From positions 28,171,786 to 28,235,785 of the forward strand of contig OZ024724.1 of NCBI GenBank assembly GCA_964016875.1: a stretch of 64,000 bases of DNA, read 5' to 3'. This stretch comes from Fallopia convolvulus (lineage: Eukaryota > Streptophyta > Magnoliopsida > Caryophyllales > Polygonaceae). Shown in pieces: positions 47,957-58,584 of this stretch. Numbering within the stretch: position 1 is the first letter of the stretch; each line of letters opens with the position of its first letter. The position numbers and the translations under genes are program-made. The notes below the pieces were generated by a model, which saw only the letters and a list, made by a program, of their open reading frames with translations, did not search any database and was not told where the DNA came from.

Positions 47957-50900
47957 ATGGTTCATACCCGTGCTACTAATCCATCTCTTGTTGCGTTTGA
48001 TTCAGAAATCGAAAGGACAATCTCTAGGTTGCGCAGGCAAGCTCGTGCGAATTCTCGAGAACTACCGTTCAATCTGGCATCTTCCTCTTCTTCTTCTGAC
48101 TCTGATTCTGATAGCGTTCTTGAAATACCAGAGATGGCTCAGACACTGAGACAGTTAACTGCACCAGATTTGGCACAACAACCATTGGCGGTGAAGATAC
48201 CCACACTCCCTGACGGTGTCCAATTTGAACTGAAATCAGGATTGATTCACCTCCTTCCTCAATTCTATGGGAAGGCGGGTGAAGATCCCAACAAGCATTT
48301 ATCGGTTTTTCATGCTGTTTGCACTAGCATGAAACCAAATGGAATCACTGATGACCAAATCAAGTTGAGAGCTTTTGCGTTCTCTTTAAAGGATGCAACG
48401 AATGACTGGCTCTATTATTTGGCTCCTGGCAGTATCGAGACTTGGGAGGAAATGAAAAAGGCTTTCCTTGAGAAGTATTTCCCAGCCACAAAGCTCTCGA
48501 GTATGAAAAAGAGCATTAGCAACATTGAACAGCTCCCGAATGAATCGCTTTATGAGTATTATGAGAGGTTCAAGAAGCTAATCTCAAGCTGCCCCTATCA
48601 TGGTTACTGTACCTTCATGAAGGCTTATTGGATGAAGAACGCCGACATGTTAATGCTGCCTGTGGAGGGAACATCCTGAACAAGACTCCTGAGCAAGCTT
48701 TTGAATTATTTCATGAACTTTCTGAAGGCTCTCGTCAATTCAGCAAAAGAGCTTCAATGAAGGCAGCCAATTCTGTTGATGTTACAGCTTTACATGAAGA
48801 TGTGAATGAGTTGAAGTCAATGTTCAGGAAATTCATGCTGAAGGGATCACAACAAGTCAAGCCTTGCGGTTTCTGCTCTGATGTTACTCATAAGACGGAT
48901 GCTTGTCCTACTCTTCATGCTCAAGAGGAGGAAGTTAATGCACTTGGAGGCTATGGGCCAAGAAGACCAGCATATGATCCTTATTCAAGCTCGTACAATC
49001 TAGGCTGGAAGGATCATCACAATTTGAGGTACGGAAATCAAAATCAACAGCATGAACCTCAAAACGAGCCTCCAGGTTTTAGACCTCCTTTTCAACATCA
49101 ACCTCAGAATCAAGCACCGAATCAAGGCCCATCCTCATCCACAGATGATATGATCCGTGCTCTTACCCAGAATATGGCCATGATGCAGCAAACTATGGGC
49201 CAAATTCAGCAAGACACCAAGTCGAGCATCACCAACTTGGAAAATCAAATGAGCCAACTTGCACAGGCAATGAACAAATTTGAAGCTAAAGATTCCAACA
49301 GGTTACCTTCTCAGAGGGAACTCAATCCTAAGCAGAATGTGAATGCAATCTCTCTCCGTAGTGGTAAAGTGTTGGAAAACAAACCCGGAAAGCCACAAAC
49401 TTTGCCTGATGAAGAAACCGAGGGAGGCGAAAATTCGGAGTTTGACGTTCATGCTGAGCGCGGGCAAACCAGCCAGAGCGCCCCCGCGCCGCCAAGCCCG
49501 ACACCGCGCTCCGAGGGGCCAACTTACTGCGGCCAGAGCGCGGTCAGGACCGGCCAGAGCGCGACCGCGCTCCGGGATGGCCAAACCGCGACCGCGCTCC
49601 GGGATGGCCAAACCGCGCCGGCGGTGATTTCCGAAGGCCCTTCGATTCCTTCGATGTCGGTTCTCAAACCTCCCCCACCTTTTCCCGAAGCCTTAAAGGA
49701 GACCCATAAGATCGAGAACGATAAAGAGATCTTCGAAACATTTAGCAAGTGTGAGGTGAATATTCCGCTACTCAAGCTTATCAAGAGCATTCCCCGCTAT
49801 GCTAAATTTTTGACGGAGTTATGTACGGTCAAATGGAATCAAAAGCAAAAAGGGAAGCAAAAGGTAAAGGTCAGTGAGCAAATCTCACCGGTCTTCCAAA
49901 GACGATTGCCACAAAAATGCGAGGACCCAGGTATGTTCACTATCCCTTGTATCATAGGTGAGAGAAAATTGGAAAAGGCTATGCTAGACTTAGGTGCTTC
50001 TATCAATGTTTTGCCTTATTCAATTTATGAGTCTCTTGAGCTAGGTCCATTGCATGCAACAACCGTAGTTATTCAATTGGCTGATAGGACTAACGTTTAC
50101 CCAAAGGGGATAATAGAAGATGTGCTTGTTATGGTTGATAAGTTGATTTTCCCTGCTGATTTTTACGTACTTGAAATGGAACATGACAAGCATGCTGCTC
50201 CAATCCTTTTAGGTAGACCATTCCTAAAGACAGCCAAAACTAAAATTGATGTGTGTAGTGGCTCATTAACCATGGAGTTTGATGGGGAAAAAGTGGAATA
50301 CAATATCTATGATGCTATGAAATTCCCCTATGATGTTCATTCTTTGTGTTCAATTGATGTGTTAGACACTCTTGTGCAAGATTTCTTTGACATTAATGAT
50401 CATGATGAATTGCAATGTACACTTGAAAACTCTGTGGTTGATAAAGATGAAGTGGAATTTATGCTTAATGATGATATGCAAGAAATTGTAGCCGAGTTGA
50501 ACGCTCACTATGAGCGACCACTCTTGCTACCGGGCTCAAAGCCCATTCCACTAACATTGCCAAGCGAGAAGCTTGTTCCCTCTATTGTGCAGGCCCCACA
50601 GGTAGAGCTCAAACAACTGCCGGATCACCTCAAGTACGCTTTTCTAGGTGATGGAGATACTCTACCGGTGATAATTTCAAACAAGCTGACACAAGATCAA
50701 GAATACCGGTTGTTGGATGTTTTAAGGGAGCATAAATCCGCTATAGGATGGACTATTGCCGACATTAGAGGAATAAGCCCCTCTACTTGTATGCATAGAA
50801 TCCTATTGGAGGATGAAGCAAAACCCTCAAGACAACCACAAAGGAGGTTGAACCCGCCTATGATGGAAGTTGTGAAGAAGGAGGTCCTGAAACTTCTTCA

Positions 50901-51747
50901 AGCAAGAATGATTTTTCCCATATCGGATAGCAAATGGGTAAGTCCTACTCACGTCGTTCCTAAGAAAGGTGGAATCACTGTGAAGGTTAATCAAGATGGT
51001 GAGCTAATTCCAACAAGAATTCAAACTGGGTGGCGTGTATGCATCGATTACCGAAAGCTCAACACGGTAACCCGTAAAGACCATTTTCCTTTACCTTTTA
51101 TTGACCAAATGCTTGAGCGACTTACGGGTCGTTCCTTCTATTGTTTCTTGGATGGGTATTCAGGTTATTTTCAAATAGCAATTGCACCCGAGGATCAAGA
51201 GAAGACAACATTTACTTGCCCATTTGGCACATTCGCTTACAAAAGAATGCCATTTGGTCTATGTAATTCACCCGCCACTTTCCAAAGGTGTATGGTCAGT
51301 ATATTTTCTGAATGCATAGAGAACTTCATTGAAGTCTTTATGGATGATTTCACCGTTCATGGCAATGATTTTGATTCTTGTTTAACTTACTTTACACTTG
51401 TGCTAAAACGTTGTGAAGAAACTAACCTTTGTCTTAATTCTGAAAAACGCCATTTTATGGTAGAGCAAGGCATAGTGTTAGGTCATATAGTGTCATCTAA
51501 AGGGATTGAAGTTGATAAGGCAAAGGTTGAAGTAATTCAATCCTTGCCTTATCCTACTAATGTTCGGGAAGTACGTTCTTTTCTTGGTCATGCAGGTTTT
51601 TACCGTAGGTTCATTAAAGACTTCTCCAAGATCGCTTCACCCCTTTGTGAGTTACTCAAGAAGGATGTGACCTTTGACTTTAATGAAGCTTTTAAAAAAG
51701 CTTTTGATGAGTTGAAGGCTCGCCTCACCACTGCACCAATAATTTAG
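47957..51747 (+). pseudogene. gag-protease-RT of the Athila-like element
   Basis: Gag starts at ATG 47957 (MVHTRATNPSLVAF) and reads to about 48615 in one frame. A small deletion then moves it into the frame of 48628-51747, skipping a few conserved residues after CPYHGYC. That frame holds a zinc knuckle (CGFCSDVTHKTDAC, 48874-48915), a Gln/Asn-rich spacer, a GC-rich repeat-coded insertion (residues ATALRDGQT twice, 49559-49614), protease with LDLGASINVLP (49985), and RT with CIDYRKLN (51040) and MDDF (51341). It stops at TAG 51745-51747, between TAPII and PPDW, where relatives have glutamine. Confidence 0.92.
49455..49622 (+). repeat. GC-rich palindromic module, copy 2 (inside gag-pol)
   Basis: Translated in frame. 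Ends with two identical 27-bp units (49561-49587, 49588-49614) of GCGACCGCGCTCCGGGATGG plus CCAAACC. About 130 bp align with the leader copy at 53760-53912. Confidence 0.9.
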
Positions 51748-53505
51748 CCCCCGGATTGGTCCCTACCTTTTGAGCTGATGTGTGATGCAAGCGACTATGC
51801 GGTAGGGGCAGTTTTGGGCCAAAAGATTGGTAAGGCTTCTCATGTTATCCATTATGCTTCTATGACTCTTAATGAAGCACAGAAAAATTATTACACCACC
51901 GAGAAGGAACTCTTGGCGGTGGTGTTTGCTTTGGAAAAGTTTCGGTCTTATTTGCTAGGTACAAAGGTGATCGTCTACACGGATCATGCAGCCCTTCGTT
52001 ACTTGTTGACAAAGAAGGAGGCAAAGCCCAGGTTGATTAGATGGATCTTATTGTTGAGTGAATTCAACATTGAGATCAAAGATAAAAAGGGGGTGGAAAA
52101 CGTGGTGGCGGACCATCTTAGTCGCTTAGTTCATGAGGGGGAACGATGTGCTCAAATCACATCGATTAGAGAAGAATTTCCAGATGACACCTTGTTTTCG
52201 GTACGTGTACTTTAACCTTGGTATGCTCATTTGGTAAATTTTCTTGTTTCGAATGTATTTCCTCCTAGTTTTAGCAAGGCTCAAAGGGATAAACTCAAGA
52301 GTGAAGCACTGTATTATGTGTGGGACGATCCATATCTTTGGAAACATTGTTCCGATCAGGTAATCCGGCGTTGTCTTCCGGATAATGAGGTAACTTCAAT
52401 TTTATCATTTTGTCATTCTTATGCTTGTGGGGGCATTTTAGTGCTAAGAAAACCGCTAGGTATTGGATGCAGGATTCTTTTGGCCTACTATCTTTCGGGA
52501 TGCATATGCCTTTTGCAAATCCTGTGACCGATGCCAAAGGGTCGGAAATATATCCCGAAGGGATGAAATGCCTCAAACTTCAATTATCTTATGTGAGGTA
52601 TTTGATGTTTGGGGTATAGATTTCATGGGCCCCTTTCCTAGCTCTTACGGGAATATTTATATTTTATTAGCGGTGGACTACGTTTCCAAATGGGTGGAAG
52701 CGAAGGCCACCAGGACTGATGATTCCCGAGTTGTGGCAGAATATTTGAAGGCGCATATATTCTCAAGATTTGGGATTCCTAGAGCTTTAATTAGTGACAA
52801 GGGATCCCACGTTTGCAACCGAACGGTCAATGCGCTCTTGAAGAAATATCATGTCACACACAAGATTTCTACGGCCTACCACCCACAAACGAATGGCCAA
52901 GCTGAGGTATCTAACAAAGAGATCAAAGCCATTCTTGAGAAGACGGTGTCGCCAAACCGGAAGGATTGGAGTACTCGCTTAGACGATGCTTTATGGGCGT
53001 ATAGGACGGCTTACAAAACACCGATTGGAATGTCGCCTTTTCAGTTGGTGTTTGGTAAAGCTTGTCCTCTTCCGGTGGAGATCCAACATCGAGCTTATTG
53101 GGCTGTGAAGAACTGTAGTCTACAGATGGATGAAGCCGGTGAGTTGAGGAAGCTTCAGTTGCAAGAGCTTGAGGAATTAAGGTTAGAAGCTTATGACAAC
53201 GCGGCCATATACAAGGAGAAGACCAAAGCTTGGCATGACAAGAAAATATGGAGGAAAAGTTTTCATGTAGGTGATAAAGTTTTGCTATATCAATCTAGAC
53301 TCAAACTTTTTCCAGGTAAGCTGAGGTCGAGATGGACGGGGCCGTTCGTAGTAGCTTAGACGTATCCTAATGGAGCGGTGGAAATTTATGATGAAGCCAC
53401 TCATTCGCTATAAAAGGTGAATGGTCAGCGTTTGAAGCCGTATTTTGAAGGATTTAGCAATGCTATTCTTGAAGAAACGGTTTTGAACGAACCAAACACA
53501 TGAAC
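51748..53505 (+). pseudogene. RNase H and integrase of the Athila-like element
   Basis: 51778-52215 is RNase H (MCDASDYAVGAVLGQ, TEKELLAVVFA, YTDHAALRYLL, VVADHLSR). A stop at 52213 and a frameshift near 52440 break the integrase zinc finger: the His pair (FCHSYACGG) is in one frame and the Cys pair (CKSCDRCQ) in the next. 52463-53359 carries the catalytic core with all three acidic residues in place: GIDFMGPFP, ISDKGSHVCN and NGQAEVSNKE. It ends at TAG 53357 inside the C-terminal domain. A decayed tail (VNGQRLKPYF) is readable to about 53500. So the integrase active site survives while the frame does not. Confidence 0.9.
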
Positions 53506-53759
53506 GGTAATGCGTCAAGCTAATGACGTTAAACAAGCGCTTCTTGGGAGGCAACCCAAGCTTTTTTTTTATTTATTTTTTATATTTTATTTTCTAGATT
53601 TAGTTGTGTTTTTGGTTTGTTTTTGTGTGGTTTTCGGTTTGTTTTTGTTTTTCTTAGTTATAGGTAAAGTCGGAAAACAGGTACACGCGGTACGAGGAGG
53701 TCAAGACGGCCTTACATTCATGACCCGGGAATGAGCAAATCGAGGACGAGTTCATAAGG

Positions 53760-53912
53760 CCGGAACGCGGTTCGACCCAGCCAGGGCGCCCCCGCGCTGT
53801 CACGCCGAAACCGCGCCCCGAAGGGCCAAGTTACTGCGGCCGGAGCGCGGGCAAACCCGGGAGAGCGCGACCGCGCTCTCAGGGGTGCCAAACCGCGCCC
53901 CGGCCGGGTTCG
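53760..53912 (+). repeat. GC-rich palindromic module, copy 3 (leader of the env-position ORF)
   Basis: Contains AGAGCGCGACCGCGCTCT (53862-53879), the reverse complement of the palindrome in the LTRs, followed by GGTGCCAAACCGCGCCCCGG. It shares CCAAGTTACTGCGGCC (53826) with the gag copy (CCAACTTACTGCGGCC). It lies about 180 bp before the ORF start. Confidence 0.9.
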
Positions 53913-54091
53913 GCGCAATAAACCCGAAATTTCCGCTAATTTTTGCCATTCCTTTCTTCTTCCTCATAAAACCGACACAACCCCCCTTCTCTTCTCCTCC
54001 ATTGAAGCTCCACATTCAAGCTCCATTGAAGATCAAAACTCCAAATCAAGCCCGGATTTGCACTCCTAGTCATCAAACAAGTGATATCATT

Positions 54092-55688
54092 ATGGGTCGT
54101 ACCAAGGTTCCCGCCAATGCATCCTCATCGGGACCTAGTCGTCCTCAAAGAGCAACTAGAGCAACCCGAGCAACATCAACTAGAGCTCAAAATGTTGCAC
54201 CCTCTTCCTCTCGATCCCGAGCTCCACCTAGAGCTTCTTCCTCAAGCAATGAGATTACACCGACAACTTATGGTCTTCAATTCCGGGACATGAGGCATAT
54301 AGACCGGTTTGATCAATTGAAAGAGCGTGAAATCCAAACTCCGAGATATATTGACTGGGATTTGTTGGAGGAGTTGGGTTTGGCTAGTGAATTGAGGAAG
54401 CTAGAGTTTAATCACAATTTGACTGTGTTAAGCATGAGATTGCCAGTTTACCGTAGCCTCGTGTTGGAGTTTTTGAGCACATTGGAGGCTCATATCTTAG
54501 AGGGGCGATTTGCTAATGAAGGGCGGTGCAATTTTCAGCTAGGTGGGATGATGAGAAGCATGACTCTTAATGATATCAACAAGCTGTTCAGATTTACCAC
54601 ATACCATAAGAATGTTGATAGATGGGAGTCTAGAGCCACTTTTATGGATGATGAAAAGTGGGCTCTCCTTTCTGGGACTGATGAGTACTTGCCTTCTAGA
54701 ACTAAGGCGTCTGGAATTTCTCATCCGATTTCGAATTATTCAGAGGTTCTTTGCTCACTCTATTACAGGCAGAGGAGAGGGTGTGAATAACTGCCCTAGG
54801 AAGGATATTTTTCTCCTTCGAGGTATTCTGGAAGGGCAAGAGGTTGACTTCGGTGTCGCTATGATGCATAACATGGAGCTCATGATTAAGCGAAATACTG
54901 GTCGGATCGCTGTGGGTGGTATCATCACCAAGTTTGTCCAACACTTTGGGATTGATTTGGAGCAGTGTGTGGGTAGGATTGATCCTCTTCCAATGAACTT
55001 GCTTTTCTATAACAAGATGAAGGTGTTATATGTGAAGAACAATCGGTACTATTGGGTGCTAGGCAATAGCTCTTTTGCTATGAAGTTGCCTAATCCAGAG
55101 AGGGTGAAGATAGAGGTTGGTTTGAAAAATGCTGACACATGGCTCATTCATCCTCAAGATGGTGATCTACCGGTTTCAGAAGTGATTGGAGGGACAAAGA
55201 GAAGGAAGAAAGCAAGGGGTCAGGATGAGGAAGCGAGCGCTTTTATGGATGTTGATGAGGAGGACGAAGATGAGGAGTTTGAAGCTGCTCCTAAGGATAT
55301 TGCAGCTGAAGATGATGATGGGGAAAATGATGAAAATAATGCTGAGCACAATGAAGTGCCACCAATTCAAGAGTTTGAGCAATAAGGCCTAGGTGGTAAC
55401 ATGTCTACCGCCCAATACAATCATTTGGTGGAATTGATGGGCGGCTTGTCTACACAAGTGAGTGGCTTGCACACTCGTATGGATGGCATGACGGCTGATT
55501 TCAACCATTTCCGGGGTTATGCTACGAGCCGTTTTGATTATGTTGATGAGCAGACCCGGTATTTGCATCAGAGGATGGACACCTACACGCCTGAGCAGGG
55601 TTATCAGCCATATGCTTATCAGCCTTATCCTGGATATCCAGCTCCTGAGTGGCCATACTCGGGGTACCCACCACCACCATTAGAGTAG
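54092..55688 (+). pseudogene. ATHILA ORF1-like gene in the env position
   Basis: Starts at ATG 54092 (MGRTKVPANASSSG), with a basic Ser/Arg/Thr-rich N-terminus, then the conserved segment YGLQFRDMRHIDRFDQLKER and the motif GGMMRSMTLNDINKLFRFTT (54544). A frameshift between 54700 and 54780 moves it to the second frame, which continues with GIDLEQCVGRIDPLPMN and an acidic Asp/Glu-rich tail. TAA at 55383 is followed in frame by a Tyr/Pro-rich end to 55688. The product resembles the ATHILA ORF-1 family; its role is unknown. No clear signal peptide or membrane anchor is visible, so a true envelope function is not supported. Confidence 0.8.
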
Positions 55689-57213
55689 ATTCCCGAGTTT
55701 CACGAGTTCTTGTGATAAGGTCAGTTTTCTTTTACTCTTATGTTTTCTTATTACTTTGGGGACAAAGTAATGTTTAAGCATGGGGGAAGGGGATTATTTA
55801 TTTTGTCATGAGAACTTGGTTTAGTTAGATCATATAGTTGCATGTGCATGTTTATTTTTATTTGTATGCATTGATTAAAAGTTTGAAAAATCCACTAAAA
55901 ATTTGAAAAATTATGAAAATTTGAAAAAAAATGTGTTTTGTTTGCATTTAGGATTCATTTTTCCCCTTGGAACCACTTGCTTGAAGAGTGAGCATGATTT
56001 CATATCCCATAACTTGTTAAGTTTATGATGAAAGTTCTAAATAAGAATTGCTTAAATATGAAGGAGTATGCATGAAAGTGAAAACTTGAGTTAGTTATGA
56101 AGTTCTAACCAAACATTTGCCTTGTGAGATTTCTTTTGAGCCTTTACATGCCAATTTTGCATGATATTCTTGAGTGTATCACTTTGATTGTTTTAACTCT
56201 AGAACTTGCGTTTAGATTCTTTTTCGAGGCCACATTATATGATTTGAATGCATGATGTAAAAGTGATTGAGGAAAATTTTCTTTAGCTCATTTATATCCT
56301 TATCCACCCTACATTATACCTTTGTTTTTGTAGCCCCATTGTTTTTGAGCCTTGGCCTTGTTTATTAGCTCTACAAAAATTAATCCTAGCCGAATAAGCT
56401 TGACCCTCATCCGGGAATTAGGATTTGACTAGGGGAATTTTGTGGGTTAATTGTTGTACTTTGGGGTTTGTGAGGCAAGTTGAAAAGGTGTAATAGAAGG
56501 GAATGTCTAAAATGAAAAGTGTTGGAAAGTTTAAGGATGTTGGGAATGTTTAGTGAAAAATCTCTAAGTAAAGTTGGTTTGAAAGGTTGATTGAGATGAG
56601 TTGTATGTGTAAATTGCAAAGTATTCTTGTGAGAGAAGAATGAAAAAGAAAGAACAAATCTCAAATGGGTTTGTGGAAAGAAAAATCAAAAGTTGAGCAA
56701 AAGAAAGAAGTGCTTAAAAGAAAGTAAGGGAAGAAATGGAATACAAGTTGGGAAGTTGTTGAGAGTGAGTGTTGATGTAATTTGGGTTTTAGTTGATTCT
56801 AGTTCCCGGATTTAGCACCACATGGCCGTATAATTATCCCTTCCTACTTGTCTATACCTTGGCCCCATTACAACCTTGAAAAAAAGACCTCATGATTTAT
56901 GTTGTGCATTTGAACATTCGTGGTGGAGATTTAGTGCACTGATGCAAGCATATGGTAGTTGGCATTCAAAGATGATTTTTGAGCGAAAACACATACCTTT
57001 AAACACTTGAGTGTTGAGTGCAAACACATATACCTTGGTGAGGGTTAGAATGGATTAATAGCTTGGTTTGAAACTTTCAATAAATGTATGCAAAGATTTC
57101 ATGGTTATGTTTGTGCTTCTTGAAAATGAATTAAGTCATGGCTTGCTTGTTTGTGGTGTGATTGATTTCTATGTCTTGCTTGAGGACAAGCAAGGTTCAA
57201 GCATGGGGGAATT
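55689..57213 (+). other. Athila-like 3' non-coding region with two polypurine tracts
   Basis: No coding sequence. The tract AGCATGGGGGAA next to the 3' LTR (57200-57211) is the expected plus-strand primer. A second copy, AGCATGGGGGAAGGGGA, lies at 55778, and both follow a GG(G/A)GACAA motif. Confidence 0.75.
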
Positions 57214-58584
57214 TGATAGAGCATATAGGTATAGGCTTTAGAGCATGTTTTTATTCTCGTTTTATGCATTTTTAGCTAGGATTTCATTCTAAGTTTAGAT
57301 TAGGTTTTATTTTCGTTTAGTTCGGAATCTACGCGTCTTTGTGCGTAATTGTAGGTCGAATGGTGGAAGACGGTAGATGGAAAGCTTAGGACGGACCTCG
57401 GGACATGTAGGAAGCATTGGACATGAAGATCGAGGCAAAGGATTACAAAGGGAAAGGAGTGAAGCCAAGACCGCGCCGAGAGCCGACTTTCTGCGGCGTC
57501 AGCGCGGGTGAAATGGGGAGAGCGCGGTCGCGCTCTGGGAGGCCACAAACCGCGCTCTGGCGCGTCGGTGCGGCGTGGACTTGGGCTTCCGCGAGATCTT
57601 GTGGGCCGACTTTCTTAATGTTTATTTGGATATTTTTGGATCTTTTGGATATTTTTAGCATGATATTAAATACTTTCTTTAGGTTTTATTTTTGGATCTT
57701 ATGCTATCTTTTAGAGTTTTATGCAATTTGGAGATTTGTGGGAGACAAACCCTATTTTTGCAATTGAAAGATCAATTGGACTTTTGTAAGTTTGATTTCT
57801 CTTTAATGTCGATTTCTAGCTAAATTTCTCATGTCCAACTAGTTAGTTGAAGTTGTATGCATGATCGTTTGTGAGATTTGAATTATTTTAGTTTGCCTTG
57901 ACTAGATTTAATCTCTCCATGCTTGATTGATTAAATTCACTTATGATTAGTATAGATTGGCCACCTATTCTACTTCTAGGTTGAATTACAACTAGAATAA
58001 TTAAATAGACGGTGGAATTTGATTATTCATGGATGAATCCTTTTGATTAAACTTAAAGACGGTGTATATTAAGGTTAATCAAAGGCGGAGAATTTAATCA
58101 CAAGACTTCATGAATAGACGGTGGAATTCATGAATATTGTTTCTATTGAATGCTTTGAACTTAATTGCATGATCAACTTGACATAGAAGGTTTTCTAGGT
58201 TAATTGATTAAAAGGTTGTTAAAGACGGTGTATATTAACAACCACAATAAGCTTGAATTCATAAATTCACAATAGATTAGTCAAGGGAAATTGAAATAAG
58301 GATAATCGATGATCAAAACTCATGTATGCAATGGATACGAAACTAGTTGGACGCTTTTCTCCATATTTGAACCTCAATTTATTTTACTTGCTTAGCTTTA
58401 ATTAGTTTAATTTCTTAGATCTTAGCTTACAACCATAAAAAACCCCTTTTCTGCTTAGTAATATTATATAAATACGAATAATATGAGTCCTTGTGAGTTT
58501 GACCCTTGCTTCCACTATACCTAGGTTAGGAAGTTAGGAATTTTCTTTGGCAGTGCTTTTATAGCGACGTAAAAGTGCTCGTCA
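57214..58584 (+). repeat. 3' LTR of the Athila-like element
   Basis: 1,371 bp, about 98% identical by eye to 46501-47869. Confidence 0.94.
57468..57576 (+). repeat. GC-rich palindromic module, copy 4 (3' LTR)
   Basis: Same block as 46755-46862, with three or four substitutions. Confidence 0.9.

Larger units (their letters stand above)
46501..58584 (+). mobile_element. Athila-like Ty3/gypsy element with an ORF in the env position
   Basis: 12,084 bp with LTRs of 1,369 and 1,371 bp and the intact 5-bp duplication CCCGC (46496-46500, 58585-58589). The tRNA-Asp-type primer site, the DLGA protease, and an ATHILA ORF1-type gene downstream of pol place it in the Athila lineage. The gag, pol and downstream ORF all carry frameshifts or stops. 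It is inserted in, and opposite to, the RLE LINE. Confidence 0.94.

Noticed and set aside
49303..49790. Minus-strand frames opposite Athila-like gag
   Set aside because: They arise from the GC-rich palindromic module on the non-coding strand.
54092..55688. True retroviral-type envelope gene
   Set aside because: The product matches the ATHILA ORF1 type, with no evident signal peptide, cleavage site or membrane anchor.
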